Assembly: GCA_022457065.1 (NCBI GenBank)
Contig: JAJGBQ010000005.1
Coordinates: 186,001 to 250,000, forward strand
DNA: 64,000 nt
Source of the DNA: Curvularia sp. ZM96
Taxonomy: Eukaryota > Ascomycota > Dothideomycetes > Pleosporales > Pleosporaceae
Direction: 5' to 3'
The position numbers were made by a program, and so were the translations under genes. Below the pieces are notes generated by a model, which did no database searches, was not told the DNA's origin, and worked only from the letters and a program-made list of their open reading frames with translations. This document shows, in pieces, positions 34,861 to 46,033 of this stretch; within the stretch, counting starts at the first letter, position 1; each line of letters opens with the position of its first letter.

Positions 34861-35809
34861 CTACTTACAAGGTTTCTTGATTGGAGCTCGGGGGTAAAAC
34901 TTCCGCGCCATCCTGCTACGGCCTGCTTGATGCTGTGTATTTGCCACAGAATTGAATGCTTGAGCTCTTCCTGAGTTATTAAACATGATAGAATCTCTAT
35001 TAAAGCGCTTGCTGTAGAGCGGTGTAAGATGGAGTCCCAAAGCACTCTGATTCTTTATAAGCTCAGTGTAAAGAGTGGAGATCGTGAACGGCCGCGAAGA
35101 TAGGCGGCGGAACTCGTGGATGAGGGCCTTCATGAAGGATCTGCATTGACAAGCGCTTGCACCGGACGTTGTTGACGTTGCAGCTAGTATTTCTGCATCA
35201 CCGAACCATCCAATCGTGTTAGGGGGCACATAGGAGCAGTTCATGATATGAAGAATATCACATCTCATCGTGCGAAGGGAATCCGTTGCACACCGCCAAT
35301 CCAATGTTCTGGTGCGGAAACTTCCGTCGTTGTTATAAGCACCTCTGTGATTATGTTAACATCTTGTGAGAATATAGCTGCACGCAACAATGAAGTATCG
35401 TTACTTACCCAACTACTGATCTGTGGACTGGTGGTCCCGAAGAGTCTGTCAGCGTCTGAAGCGCTCCATAGCCCGTAAACACCAGGATGATAAGACTATC
35501 TTCGGTCGTACAACGTTTCTTCTTCAGATCCTCGACAGTCATCTCCATGGTTTCATATGGACAGTCATTGTCAAGGAGGACGTGCGTGATATCAGTGATA
35601 CCATAGAGCATTCGAAAAGTGTCTGCTAATTCTTGCTCCAGGTCAACGCAGCCTATACCGTCGTCTTCGAAATGCATGAGCACTACGGCAATTTTCTTGT
35701 AAGAGGTTTTGGGCGCGAAATAGCTAGCTGTTGTGATGTCAATACGAAAAGGCTCTACTGATGCCTTGGTTGATGGTGAAAACGTACCTTGAGGGTAAGG
35801 GACGGGCAT
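34861..35809 (-). CDS. caspase-fold (C14-like) protein lacking both catalytic residues
   Basis: Predicted 294 residues, minus strand, exons 35809-35409 and 35344-34861 with a 64-nt intron (GTAAGT...CACAG). The pattern follows stand-alone fungal caspase-like proteins: KKIAVVLMHFEDD as first strand, a helix (DLEQELADTFRMLYG), DSLIILVFTGYGAL where active members have YYGGHG, CDILHIMNCSYV where they have LLDCC, AEILAATSTTSG, RSFMKALIHEFRRLSSRPFT and HLTPLYSK. The His position is Tyr114 and the catalytic Cys position is Ser171, so proteolysis is unlikely. A GTAAGT overlaps the stop codon, so a slightly different C-terminus (a few residues) is possible. The fold call is by eye and moderately sure; function unknown. 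Confidence 0.68.
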
Positions 35810-38800
35810 CTTCAGAGTTTGTATACTTGGGTATGCAAATAAGGGACGCAGCTATCCAGAAAGACGATGTGAAGAGATGCGACAAGGTGGTAGAGGTAGT
35901 GGCTTTATATATGAGGCTAGAAGGCACGCATAGTTAATCACTGTTTCCTTTTCTTTTACTCACTAGGCAGCAGTACCTACACTCACCTATGAGGCAGCTT
36001 TTTCTTCTGTCAGTTTGGGGTTCATGCGATAATATTGGAATACTCATTATGCCTCTACCGCGGTTCCTCATGGCTTTAAATACGAAAATGAGTCAAAATA
36101 AAAATTGAGGATGATAGCACTTGATAAAGTAGTTCAGCTGATCTTTTTATTGGACCATTGCGCGAAAAAGGTCTTGAGCAACTCAACTGAGTAGTAGATG
36201 GGTGCGCGATATGTAACCAATCATCACTGGCGCATTCGAAGCCGAACCACGGTAAACTTCTGCATTTTTGATCTCAGCACCAGATCTATGTAACCCATCC
36301 TTACATGTCCGCGTGTATGTAGTGTAGCTAGAACTCGCCATCACCGGTGCGTAGTAATGTGTAGGGCTGGTAGAGAGACTGGCGGTAGAGAAGTATATGA
36401 GTCGCGCGTCTACTTGTACTCTGCGGTCGAGATCATCCGCTGGCCTGCGTAATTCTTCTTGGTCGTGACATCGGACACCATAGTGTGGTAATAAACCGGT
36501 TGGCGCTTCTGAATTGGGGGTCGAGTTGGTAGTGGCAGTAGTGTGAGGCGTATACAAGGATGGCTCATTCCTGTCCAGAAGCCTTTCCTGGCTTTCGGTT
36601 CTTGCCAGAACACTAGTGCTTCAAGTTCCTTGTCATGGTGAGGTTGTGGCTGCAATATAATTAGCTCCACGTTGGGCGTTTGGCAGATATTAGCACTTCA
36701 CCTAAGGATGCTGCATGCTTCTATGCTGCAGGGTTAGAGAATAGTTGCATTGGGAGACTATAACAGCTAAAGCTTGGCGTGATGAAACTGACTTGCAAGA
36801 TTTGGGTCGCTTCCTTCATATTCTGGTAGAAGTGGCTTCTGGGTCAAGGTTCGTAACCACCCTTTCAGGTGGATAGTGTCATATGACGATGGGTTTACTC
36901 AGGAAGTGCTTCCCCTCCACTCCATAGCTCCCGACATCACCATAGGAGAATACAGGTTTCACCCACCCGACTTTCGTCCTGATCCGTCACCTCCGATGCA
37001 CGTGTACGACATATCCTCAGGATCAGGTCATGGGAAGACCAAGCGACAGCGCCAAACGAACTTGGAACACAGCCAAAATTCATCGAGCTAGCAGAGACAT
37101 ACCTGACTGAGTCGAAATCTCTCGCTAAAAAGTGCATGCTCGAGAGCGGTTGGCAGCACATTCTTTATCAGGTTGTGATCACCATAACCAATGTTAGGAA
37201 GTAAAGAGGAAACAGACATGCTCAAGAAAGGTAAGCTTGCTGTATATGCTCAAGAACGTGTCAAGTAGGATGCTGATTCTATTTTGTACCTAGTTTGGTA
37301 TTCACAGTTAAACCCAATGCTGGCACCACTTGAAAAGTCGCGGAACGAAGCCCAAGTCTCGTCATCGTCATTAACCCCGACCATTCTGAGCCAATGTCGC
37401 TATCTTCACATTCGTCTCAACCGCTAGTACTGATACGACGAGCCCAGACTATATCGGAACACCAAAACTCGACATCACAGTTCGTCTACCTACATCAAAC
37501 GGCCACTGCGTCTACCTGCATAAAACGGTCACTACCAGCCGATCTCGAGGCTACACTCCCTCCAGGTAGCCACTGTCGCTACATCCGTCATCGAGGCCAG
37601 CAGGAATGACACTCGCAGTTGAGTTCTCTTAAAACGCAGATCGATTGAGTTCGAACCCTCTCTTGACTTCGCGGCCATTACGCATGCTGACAAGCAAAGG
37701 AACTGATTAGCCATTGACATTACCGTAACAAGACCCTAAACACCATTGTTCATCGGCTGCGTGGATGATCGTCATGTTTCTTTGAGGCAGACTCAAGAGC
37801 TCAGAGATCTTGAACGTATCCTGCGGGGTTGCGAGCATGAGTCACGCGCAAGCCATATCGTCAACTATTAAGAGCCAATGTCTTCTAGGTCTGTTGTGTA
37901 TGGTGAACTGATTGTTCGAGTGGGTTACATGGGCGCTACCATGGTACTGCTTACTGTAGTGGGGACACTAGGAAATAAATGAAGCGTAATCTGAAGATCA
38001 CTCCGATAAGCTGGGACCGAGGGGGAGATAGGTGTAGATGTGCAAGGCAAACGGGAGAGATCATACTCCGCGCGCGAATCAACGGACCCGAGAGGATGGT
38101 GAAATGGCTCCTACGCATAACACACTGTTCATTCGTTCACCCCACAAGTGAGTACCGGGGATTTATTCCGTGTTTAAGTAAAGAAGGGGCGATCTCGCTC
38201 CATTCTTTCTGCCCTTCTCCAATCTATGTATGGAACACACTGAAGCTTCCATGGTACCATGTTTAATGTGTGCGAATATTCTTGTTTTCTCAAACAGCTG
38301 CCCACATCCAGAGCAGCTCTTTGCCGAAACTAGGTACCGCAGACTACCCATCGGGAGACGTTCTTCCAAGCTTGAGAGAGCCAGCCTGATCCAACGCAAC
38401 ACATGAAAAACCAACTGCCGGTAATCACACAATTTGAATGCCCCCTGGAGCTGCATAGAAGCACCGCATTCATGGGTTTTCGGCGAGATTGCTTGGACGA
38501 CGACGCGCAAAGCGAAGAGCACATTGGCCCGGCTTGGCTGAGCATAAGAGCAGCCGAGTAGGATGTGTGAGCAAAGCAGTACCAGCACCTGGACTTCATC
38601 TGACGGCTTGAAGCGAAGTCCTAGATGTGACACCAGCGTAAAGGTAAACCATCTCTTTCAGCCGCAATAGAGTTACAACTTGCTCCAGCTCCGACTTGGA
38701 CACCGCGTCGTCTGCAAGAGAGTGCGCTGATCACAGAGGGGTACACTTACTTCAGCGATCTAAATGTCAATATTACGCCACGTATTTAGAGAGACACAAG

Positions 38801-40451
38801 GACCAAGGCCGCGTATTGCTTCCCCGCGTCAAGGACTGGGCCGGCGCGAAGAGGAATGTCCAAAAATGTGGCTGGGCAGTGAGGAAACTCGAAACAGCCG
38901 AATCGTCTATCCGCACGAATTATGCGAGCGCGGTGCCGCAGCCGTTGCCTTCCGATCAAACTAGGTTCAACCGCGCCATCATTAGAAGGTGAATGGTGGG
39001 CTACGCTATGGCCACCATTTGTGCGGGGGTGTTCGAGCGGGAGCTAGTTTTGATCCGAGTTCAGAAGCGTGAGCTTGTTCTTTCAGCTGGGGCCAGTGGC
39101 GTGTGATGTGCGTGAATTTCAGGTTGATGATTCGGTGGTTCAAGAGTCTACTGACGGCAAGTACGAAAGTCGTGAACACTTCTTGCACACCGGTCTAGCC
39201 ATGACGCTTTGATAAGCACTTGAATAAGACGGGGGGAACGCGTATCCCTGAGGACTGGGCCAATCAACTCCATGGACACTTGCGTTTTGGTCCAACTAGA
39301 TTGATCTCGCCCATGTCGTCACTTTGGTGTTTCGGGTGCCTAGGTAAGGGGGTGGCAGGTCCAAGGCCTCCATAGTTTTGTTCGTATTCGAATGCCTCGG
39401 TCCCTGCAGCAATGAAAAGCAAACATGCTGTTTTGAGGCTTAATCAATAGCAGCTAAGACATGCTTCTGTCGATATCCAACATGCTCTTTTTATTGATAA
39501 TGTCTAGTTTAACATGGAAGAGCTGTGAAAGGAGTCGATCTATTATAGCAGAGATGTCAACAGCACCACTAGGATCATGTACGGGATGCCCAGACTGCCA
39601 GATCGCTACGGACGTACTCGAGCCAAGTTATTCTACAGTCGTACACTATGATCAATTCTGTGCAGGGTCCAACGGAGAAACACAGAACACCAGACCGGGC
39701 CGAGACGTCGTCTCCCAAAAAAGTGTTTGGCGGAGAGTTCATCATGGGATGTGGCCTCATTGTGACCTGTCGCACATAACACGTGCATAGGACGGTCGCC
39801 ATGGGGCGTGAAGGACCCGATTGGAGGAGGTCACCGGGGAAATAAGATTGGTCCGACGATAGAGATGCGTTTCACGTGAGAGTTCTGATAGCCAGTTGCG
39901 GACCCGAACGATGAGGTCGCTAGAGTTTCCTTGGGAAGCTCAGGCATGGGGTATATCCCTGAATGACAGCTTTCTCGCAGGACAATTGGATGATCTTGGT
40001 CTCTTTCGATCGAGCCGTGATGTTGTGTAGGCTCATGGCATCCATGCTTAGAGATCTGTGTGCGTCGAACGGGGCTTCCGCATCCTAGGGCTTACCGTGA
40101 TGGCTTGACGATAAGAAATAGGCAGGACCAATGACTCGCGACAGAACAGGAACGGTTGAAGCCTTGTCGAAGATCGCAATGTTCCCCCAGACGCTGGTTG
40201 CCCGGTTGTCCGCATCGTAATAAAGTTTGGTGGTGCATGCAAGATATCTAGCCTCAGGGTTGCCGCTTACGCTACTTACGGAGTTATCTCCAGCACCGTT
40301 TCCAGGGGTCCTCGAACTGCACACGAGCTTTTAGCGGTGACGAGCTTGTTATGCACCAACATCGCAAACCAGGTGTTTATATCTACATGACCCCATAGTT
40401 TTAGCGTCTCATTGCCACTGCACCTGTTCATGCAAACCCAAATGGCTTTTC
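35810..40451. other. 4.6-kb gene-poor region
   Basis: Apart from the promoter of the caspase-like gene at its left edge, I recognise no gene. Scattered frames of 60-156 codons occur on both strands (for example 38163-38633 and 40085-40324, minus) but lack ATG starts or convincing splice continuation. Composition is ordinary, neither strongly AT-rich nor repeat-like, so heavy RIP is not evident. Decayed genes are possible. Confidence 0.45.
35904..35911 (-). promoter_or_regulatory. TATA-box of the caspase-like gene
   Basis: TATATAAA on the minus strand, about 95 bp upstream of the ATG at 35809. Position and match are good for a core promoter, and it supports the gene being a real transcription unit. 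Confidence 0.5.
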
Positions 40452-41837
40452 ATGTTTTTCAATGATCATAGTGCTATGTCCATGGCAGACAAACGTCTTT
40501 CACTGTTTTCCATCATGATGGTACTGACACAGCGAGCGGCTACCGTAGGGGCACATCCGATGGTCCCACTTCCACTGGACACCCGCAATGTGGACACGAT
40601 CAAGCCTGAAATGGATGGTCAACCAATAGACCGTGTTTCCGTAGCGGTGTCGTGTGTTTTGTTTGCGTTTATTCTCGCGTTCGTCCAAGGTAAGTACTGT
40701 CGGCTCCGAGGAGCAACAACTGTCGGCTGAGGGTTTGCTAACAATACCTGCAGGCTATCGCGCGGGCCGCATGGCTGGCCAAAGATCCAAGACTCGGGTC
40801 TCCCATGTTTTGGTATTCGTCCAGGGTTTCTTTTGTACGGCTTTTTTAATGGCCGTCGCTGTAGTAGCCGGAGGGATCGGGTTGCATACGCTCAGGGAAT
40901 GCGGTGCTGCTGCTCGGATCTGCGTCGCCCTGTTCGCATTAGCAAAGGTTGCACTGTCAGTTTGCCACAATTCTTGCTCATGGTGTACCTGCTCACGTTA
41001 CTAGGTATCTCTTTCTACTCGAGCGCGTCCATATAGTCCGAGCCTCCTTCGTCACCCGTTGGCGTGATCCGATATATGTGATCGGGGGGATTCTAACGAC
41101 GGGCAGTCTCCTTGGACTGTTCGGATCGCAACTGGTCAACCCATATTTCGAGATGTCTCCGCGAGACGGCAAATGTCGAATCGGCATCCATTCGCCGGTT
41201 TCGATTCTTGTCACGATAAACGATGTGCTCGTCAACCTGGTTTTAACAGGAATTTTTATTTGGCAACTCCGCCCAGCATGGGCGTCGGCACGGTCCCGGA
41301 TTCACACCACGGTCAGCTCCGTTGATGGGTCAAACTCTACCGCCGGCGGGTTCAGATATTGGCTGGAAATGTGCTACCGAGCGGTACAGGGCTCGTCCCT
41401 TAGCGAATTGCAGGTCATGTTGGTGCGAAACGTCATCAGCGCAGTCTTATTGCTTGTCAGTTCCCTGAGCATCAACATCTTCACAGCTGCCCATGACTTT
41501 GCGCGACGTGGCCATGTTTGCTTGCTGATATGTTTGAGCGACGGTCAGTACTCTGCGCCCATGTCTCGTTTTGTGCTAAACTCTTGTTCTAGTGGTTCTT
41601 GGTATGCTGGTTACGAACTGGTTAACGATGCGATCGGTCAAACAAGAGCACTCATCGCGCCCCACATGCAGTACGGGAGATACCTGGAGCAGTCCTGCAT
41701 CTGGTTCCAACAGCGCATTCTCTAGAGGCCCTTCCCAGAGTTCTGATGACAAATGTATCAGGACTAACGCGTTCGGGATCCCGGTAACACCTGTTAGTTG
41801 TGCGATGGTCAAAAACGAATATCCAAGTTTCCCTTGA
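40452..41837 (+). CDS. orphan seven-helix membrane protein
   Basis: Predicted 407 residues from four exons: 40452-40689, 40754-40955, 41005-41543 and 41593-41837, introns of 64, 49, 49 and 49 nt, all frame-consistent. Joins read AFVQGYRAGR, AKVALYLFLLERVH and CLSDVVLGML. I see seven hydrophobic helices: VSVAVSCVLFAFILAF, VLVFVQGFFCTAFLMAV, ICVALFALAKVALYLFLL, IYVIGGILTTGSLLGLF, ILVTINDVLVNLVLTGIF, NVISAVLLLVSSLSINIF and LICLSDVVLGMLVTNWL. An ERVHIVR motif follows helix 3, placed like the DRY motif of GPCRs. The first 35 residues may be a signal peptide; the C-terminal tail of about 80 residues is Ser-rich. It resembles a fungal family of uncharacterised seven-helix proteins; no ligand or pathway can be named. 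Confidence 0.72.
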
Positions 41838-43007
41838 CCGCTTTAAAACAGCTAGAATTCATGCTTCACAAGAATCCTCTGGTGGATATGATGCTAGCCG
41901 CAGTGCACAGACAAGGTCGCCTCGAATATCGGTTATTTCATACCTGCCTCCAGAGACTAGCTACTCCAACATGGCTCGCTTTCAGGTTACCGCCTCATCT
42001 TGGTTCGCTTCCAGACGTTGAAAAATTCATCATGGCTTGCCACCAGGCATGCAATGTTGATATCCGGCTACTTTTCTCCAAAGTCAGTTTCAGAGTTGAC
42101 GAAGAGTTGAATGTCATTGGATTAAGACATGGATCCAATCCACTTCAGTCATTTAGGAGGAGCCTCTCCCTTATCCAACACTGCAACAAGCCCATGGCCT
42201 TCGACCGCAGACACAAATTGGCCACGCCACACCCAGGTACTGATGGCTCTTATGCTTCGCCCACAGCATAAGCATAAGCAATATAAGGCCAGCACATGAG
42301 AAGATACATCCTTACAAGCTGACTTCTGTCAACCTGACTAGGCAGTGAGGCAAAACCCTACCCCTACCACAACAAGCACTGCCACCTATCAACCCAAAAA
42401 ACCCGCATCTACAAGCTCTTTGCTATGAAACACATGTACATTAACAAATAGTAAAAAAGGCCCTTAGCGTACTTATATAGTTCTTGCATAATGTTAAATA
42501 CCATCTTCTCAGTTTCTAACTATTACTCTCACAAGTTTCCCTTCCATCCCCGCCTCTCCGTTACACAAAGTATCCCTTCCGATAACCCCTAACCTCGTCT
42601 TCAGCGCGGTGTATATTGTGGTGTAGTAGCACATGATTAGACTGTGGGCATATACTGGGATTTCTTTTCGGCATAGATTGACACCTTCTTCACTCAATTA
42701 ACTATACTAGCGATTGTTATCTGACCATCTGATTGCGGGTCGCCCCTTGGTTTCTTGAGCTCGATCCCCCTATCGTGCGACAATATTTAGCAGGTCGAAA
42801 AGAGGAGAATTCAGCACAGCAGGGCAAAATAGCATAAGCAAAAGCCTGGCGCAACACGTCGCTCATACAGCTAGACGAGTTTGCCTCAATGTGAGACCTG
42901 AACTTCGTAAGGGGAAACAAGGCAACGTGAATTTATCATGCTTCGTACCAAAATTTGCTAAAAAAGAAAGAGAAAGAAATCCAACATACATTTCTCTACT
43001 TACCCAT
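41838..43007. other. intergenic between convergent genes
   Basis: 1.2 kb between the seven-helix protein gene and the ABCD transporter gene. A plus-strand frame at 41798-42271 overlaps the 3' end of the former in another frame and has no recognisable content. Nothing supported. Confidence 0.45.
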
Positions 43008-45611
43008 CTACGGTCCCAACAGCCCCTCTCCCTCTCCCTCTCTGCTCACCCCTTCCTCTTCCTCCTCGCCCTTTACCACCACGCCCTCTCCCACCCCGTC
43101 CTGCCCCTCCCTCTCCAAATACGGCGGCGGCGCCAACTCCTCCGCCTCGCCCGCACCGTCCTCCTTCTCCACCCACACCCTATTCAATTCCCTCTCAATC
43201 TCCTCCCTGCGCTTCTTCCACCCCTCGACCTTCTCCAGTCTCTCCCTTAGTTCCGCAAGTTCCTTTTCGACGCTCGATTTCTCCGACTGCGTGCCGATAC
43301 GCTGGAATTCCCATTCGTCGCCGTGGGGGCCCATGCCGAGCGTGAGGGTGAAGGTGTGGTAGCGTTTTAGGGAGGCGCGAGTGGAGATTGTGATGAGTGC
43401 TGTTTTTCGCATGTTAGAATGATGAGTATGGGAGGGAAGGAGAGAGAGAGAGAGAGAGGACTTACTTATTCCCTTCGCTTTTGCGCGTTCGTACAACAGA
43501 CCTTCAACATCGCTGCTCACAGCGCTGGTTCCCTCGTCGATAAAAGCGTATCTTGGCTCGTGGTATAGCAGCCGGGCGATCCCCATACGCTGCTTTTCGC
43601 CCCCGCTAAAGACGTCTTTCCAGACTTTCTTGGTGTCCCAGCCGCCCTCGCGGTCGGGCAGGTAGCCCAGCTTGGCTTCTTCGAGGATCTGTGAGAGTTC
43701 AAAGTCGCGGCGGCCGGCGTCTTTCATGTCGGCATCGGTGTGCGGGTAGATGACTTGGTCGCGGAGTGTGCCAGTAGAGAGGTAGGGCCGCTGTGGGAGA
43801 AACATGATACCGTCGACACCTACGCTGCGTGGTCGGCTGACAAGACCGCGGTAGGCGGGCCACAGACCGGCGACAATGCGGGCAACAGCGCTCTTGCCGC
43901 AGCCGTTGGGGCCGGTGATGAGAAGGTGTTCACCAGAGTGCACGATGAAGGAGAGAGACTCGAGTAGCTCTTCGCCGCCCCGTGGGTGCAACGCCGGCGC
44001 AACAATGGGCACATGTTCGAGACGAATGCCGTCAAAGCCCTTGTGCACCGTACCTTGGATGTCGGAGACGGAGTACAGTTCAGGGCGCGTGCCAGGTAGA
44101 GGGTAGTATGCGTCAGCATGGACGCGATGAAGTGTGCTGATTAGTGTGTAGACGCGCGAAGTGTATCCTGCCAATTCAGAGAGATCTTTGATGCTGTACA
44201 TCATTCGACCACCGGCATCGGCAAGAGACAGCATAAGCCGCTTGTTCGTGATAAAGTCCTTCATGCGGCTGCGCTCGCGTTGTGTACGCTCGCTTCCTGG
44301 CACCTCTGGCGCACTGCCTAGACCGCCCCAGGCCGGCAGGAAGACTGGTAGAGAAGTAATGAGGTATCCAAAGGCTGACCAGGAATATTTCAATACGAAA
44401 TCTTCGAGCATGTTGTATCGAATCTTGAGACTATAAATGCCTTCCATCCAGTGTTTGAGGTCCTTGAAGCCGCGCTCTAGGAAATGCTTTTCCATCTCGT
44501 CTCCGCCATAAAAGGCGACTTCTTCGGCATTGGCGATGAGGCGGGAATGGAGGGCACGGAACTCGCCTTCTCTTCGTCCCTCCACTGCCTTTAGTTTGCC
44601 GAATGGAGGAGAGAGTTTTCTCAGAACCGTTGCTGTCAAGAAGTAGTTGCTTAGAAGCCCGGTGAGAGCCAGTGGTCCTAAGGATTTGTAGAGCTGGTAG
44701 TTGAAGACGCAGAGGTCAACAAACGGCTTGCCCAGACTGGAATACAGCGATGAAGCGCTTGCACAGAACAACGTCAGGTCTTGAGTAATATACTGATCTG
44801 CAAGTCCGACGCCTCCGTCCAGATTCTGCAGCTTGTAGTAATTGAGGTGGTCGTTGAGATACAGGTCATGGATGTATCGCGTAAGCCGGGTGCGGAAGGC
44901 GATGGAGACTTTGCTTTGTAGGAACTTGATCATGGCGTTGGTGTATGATGAAAAGGTGCCGACACCTAGCCATTTGACTATGCCCCAGAGGAATGCTTTC
45001 CCGTTGCCTGCGACGAGATCTCGCACAATCTCTCCGTCAAGTCGTGCCACGACGAGGGAGAGATATGTCCTTAGCATGAGAAACACGCTGTGGCTGACCA
45101 GCAGACCCGTCTCCTTGCTATTCCACCTCGGTATCATGATATTCAGCAGACTAAGGAACTGGTGCAGGAACGCGAGATTCAGACCTGGCTTAGTTTGCGG
45201 CGGCGGCGCTTGCGGGTCGCTGGATGTCGTGTCAGCCATACGGGCTGCGCGCGGCGGCTGAAGAAAGAGTCTGCGATGGGCTTCAAATGTCGTTTGCTTT
45301 GTAGGATATATGACGACCTTGGACGTCGAGTCGCGATTCGGCACGTAGATTGTCCTGGAGCCATCTTTGTTCTTGAGCCCAGAGTTCCGCCTCAGAAGTC
45401 GTCGGCCTGTTTCCCTTTCCGCGCGTCGGTTCTTGTACAGCCTCCGGGTTCCATAGCCAGCGCCTATAATGGTGAAGAGCAAGGTGATGGTCGACAGCAG
45501 CTTGGTGAGCTTGGATGCGCCCCGGACGCGGGACTTGAGAAGCTTCGCATAGTGATCGTAGAGTGCTAAGAGAGGGTCATGAGGCTGCCGTAAGGTAGAC
45601 TGTGCGGCCAT
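43008..45611 (-). CDS. peroxisomal ABCD-type half transporter (Pxa1/Pxa2, ALDP family)
   Basis: Predicted 845 residues; half-size ABC transporter that imports long-chain acyl-CoA into peroxisomes for beta-oxidation. Two exons on the minus strand, 45611-43466 and 43399-43008; a 66-nt intron with a GA repeat, joining AKAKGI to TLITISTRASLKRYHT. N-terminal helix (LLSTITLLFTIIGAGY), membrane domain with the ALDP-type EAA motif NAEEVAFYGGDEMEKHF, then the nucleotide-binding domain with Walker A GPNGCGKS, signature FSGGEKQRMGIARLL and Walker B YAFIDEGTSAVS. The C-terminal 110 residues are a Glu-rich coiled coil. I cannot decide between the Pxa1 and Pxa2 paralogues. The intron is divisible by three and lacks stops. 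Confidence 0.9.
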   Translation of the reverse strand: MAAQSTLRQPHDPLLALYDHYAKLLKSRVRGASKLTKLLSTITLLFTIIGAGYGTRRLYKNRRAERETGRRLLRRNSGLKNKDGSRTIYVPNRDSTSKVVIYPTKQTTFEAHRRLFLQPPRAARMADTTSSDPQAPPPQTKPGLNLAFLHQFLSLLNIMIPRWNSKETGLLVSHSVFLMLRTYLSLVVARLDGEIVRDLVAGNGKAFLWGIVKWLGVGTFSSYTNAMIKFLQSKVSIAFRTRLTRYIHDLYLNDHLNYYKLQNLDGGVGLADQYITQDLTLFCASASSLYSSLGKPFVDLCVFNYQLYKSLGPLALTGLLSNYFLTATVLRKLSPPFGKLKAVEGRREGEFRALHSRLIANAEEVAFYGGDEMEKHFLERGFKDLKHWMEGIYSLKIRYNMLEDFVLKYSWSAFGYLITSLPVFLPAWGGLGSAPEVPGSERTQRERSRMKDFITNKRLMLSLADAGGRMMYSIKDLSELAGYTSRVYTLISTLHRVHADAYYPLPGTRPELYSVSDIQGTVHKGFDGIRLEHVPIVAPALHPRGGEELLESLSFIVHSGEHLLITGPNGCGKSAVARIVAGLWPAYRGLVSRPRSVGVDGIMFLPQRPYLSTGTLRDQVIYPHTDADMKDAGRRDFELSQILEEAKLGYLPDREGGWDTKKVWKDVFSGGEKQRMGIARLLYHEPRYAFIDEGTSAVSSDVEGLLYERAKAKGISKSSLSLSLLPSHTHHSNMRKTALITISTRASLKRYHTFTLTLGMGPHGDEWEFQRIGTQSEKSSVEKELAELRERLEKVEGWKKRREEIERELNRVWVEKEDGAGEAEELAPPPYLEREGQDGVGEGVVVKGEEEEEGVSREGEGEGLLGP
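43441..43459. repeat. GA dinucleotide microsatellite
   Basis: About nine and a half AG units directly beside the 5' splice site of the ABCD transporter intron; on the gene strand it is a CT tract starting a few bases after GTAAGT. Likely length-variable between isolates. Confidence 0.8.
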
Positions 45612-46033
45612 GTTTGGCCGTGGACATCCTTCCCAGGACGCTTCGCATGTCGTGGAGTGGGAAGATGGCGCTGGGTGCTTGGAGGTGGTGTACCTTGCAT
45701 GTGCGTGCTATGATCCCATCGTGTTTGAGCCGAGGCATGTGAATGCGGCACGTGCGCTGGGGTAATCCGGGGTGGTGGGTCCCCATCAAGTCAGGCCAAG
45801 GCGTCTGAAGGACTACGAAATCAATTGCTATGAATGAACAGGCTCTAAAAACAAATAGCTCCAAGAATGCAAAGAATACAAAACTCAAGAAGACGAAGCC
45901 GCCACACAACTTCCCAGTACCTTGGTACGCCGTAAAACACAAAACCCATAAAAGTACACATCGTGATACATAATACAACTCTCTTCCTACCCGCCTCCGT
46001 CGTAAGTCTACGTCCTCCTGCATCTATTCACTT
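45612..46033. other. intergenic, no gene seen
   Basis: 420 bp between two tandem minus-strand genes: promoter of the ABCD transporter and 3' flank of the Zn2Cys6 factor. Confidence 0.5.

Noticed and set aside
36183..36670. overlapping minus-strand frames that might form a small gene
   Set aside because: Both open at non-ATG codons and could not be joined into one protein with a recognisable feature.
37640..37670. GTTCGAACCC resembling a tRNA T-arm
   Set aside because: The flanking bases do not form the T stem and no acceptor, D or anticodon arm could be drawn.
38163..38633. 156-codon minus-strand frame
   Set aside because: Opens at GTG rather than ATG, contains no recognisable motif and no convincing splice partner.
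40085..40324. 79-codon minus-strand frame that reads protein-like
   Set aside because: No ATG, and the GTAAGC after SSSHH could not be joined to a downstream exon without a stop within a few codons.
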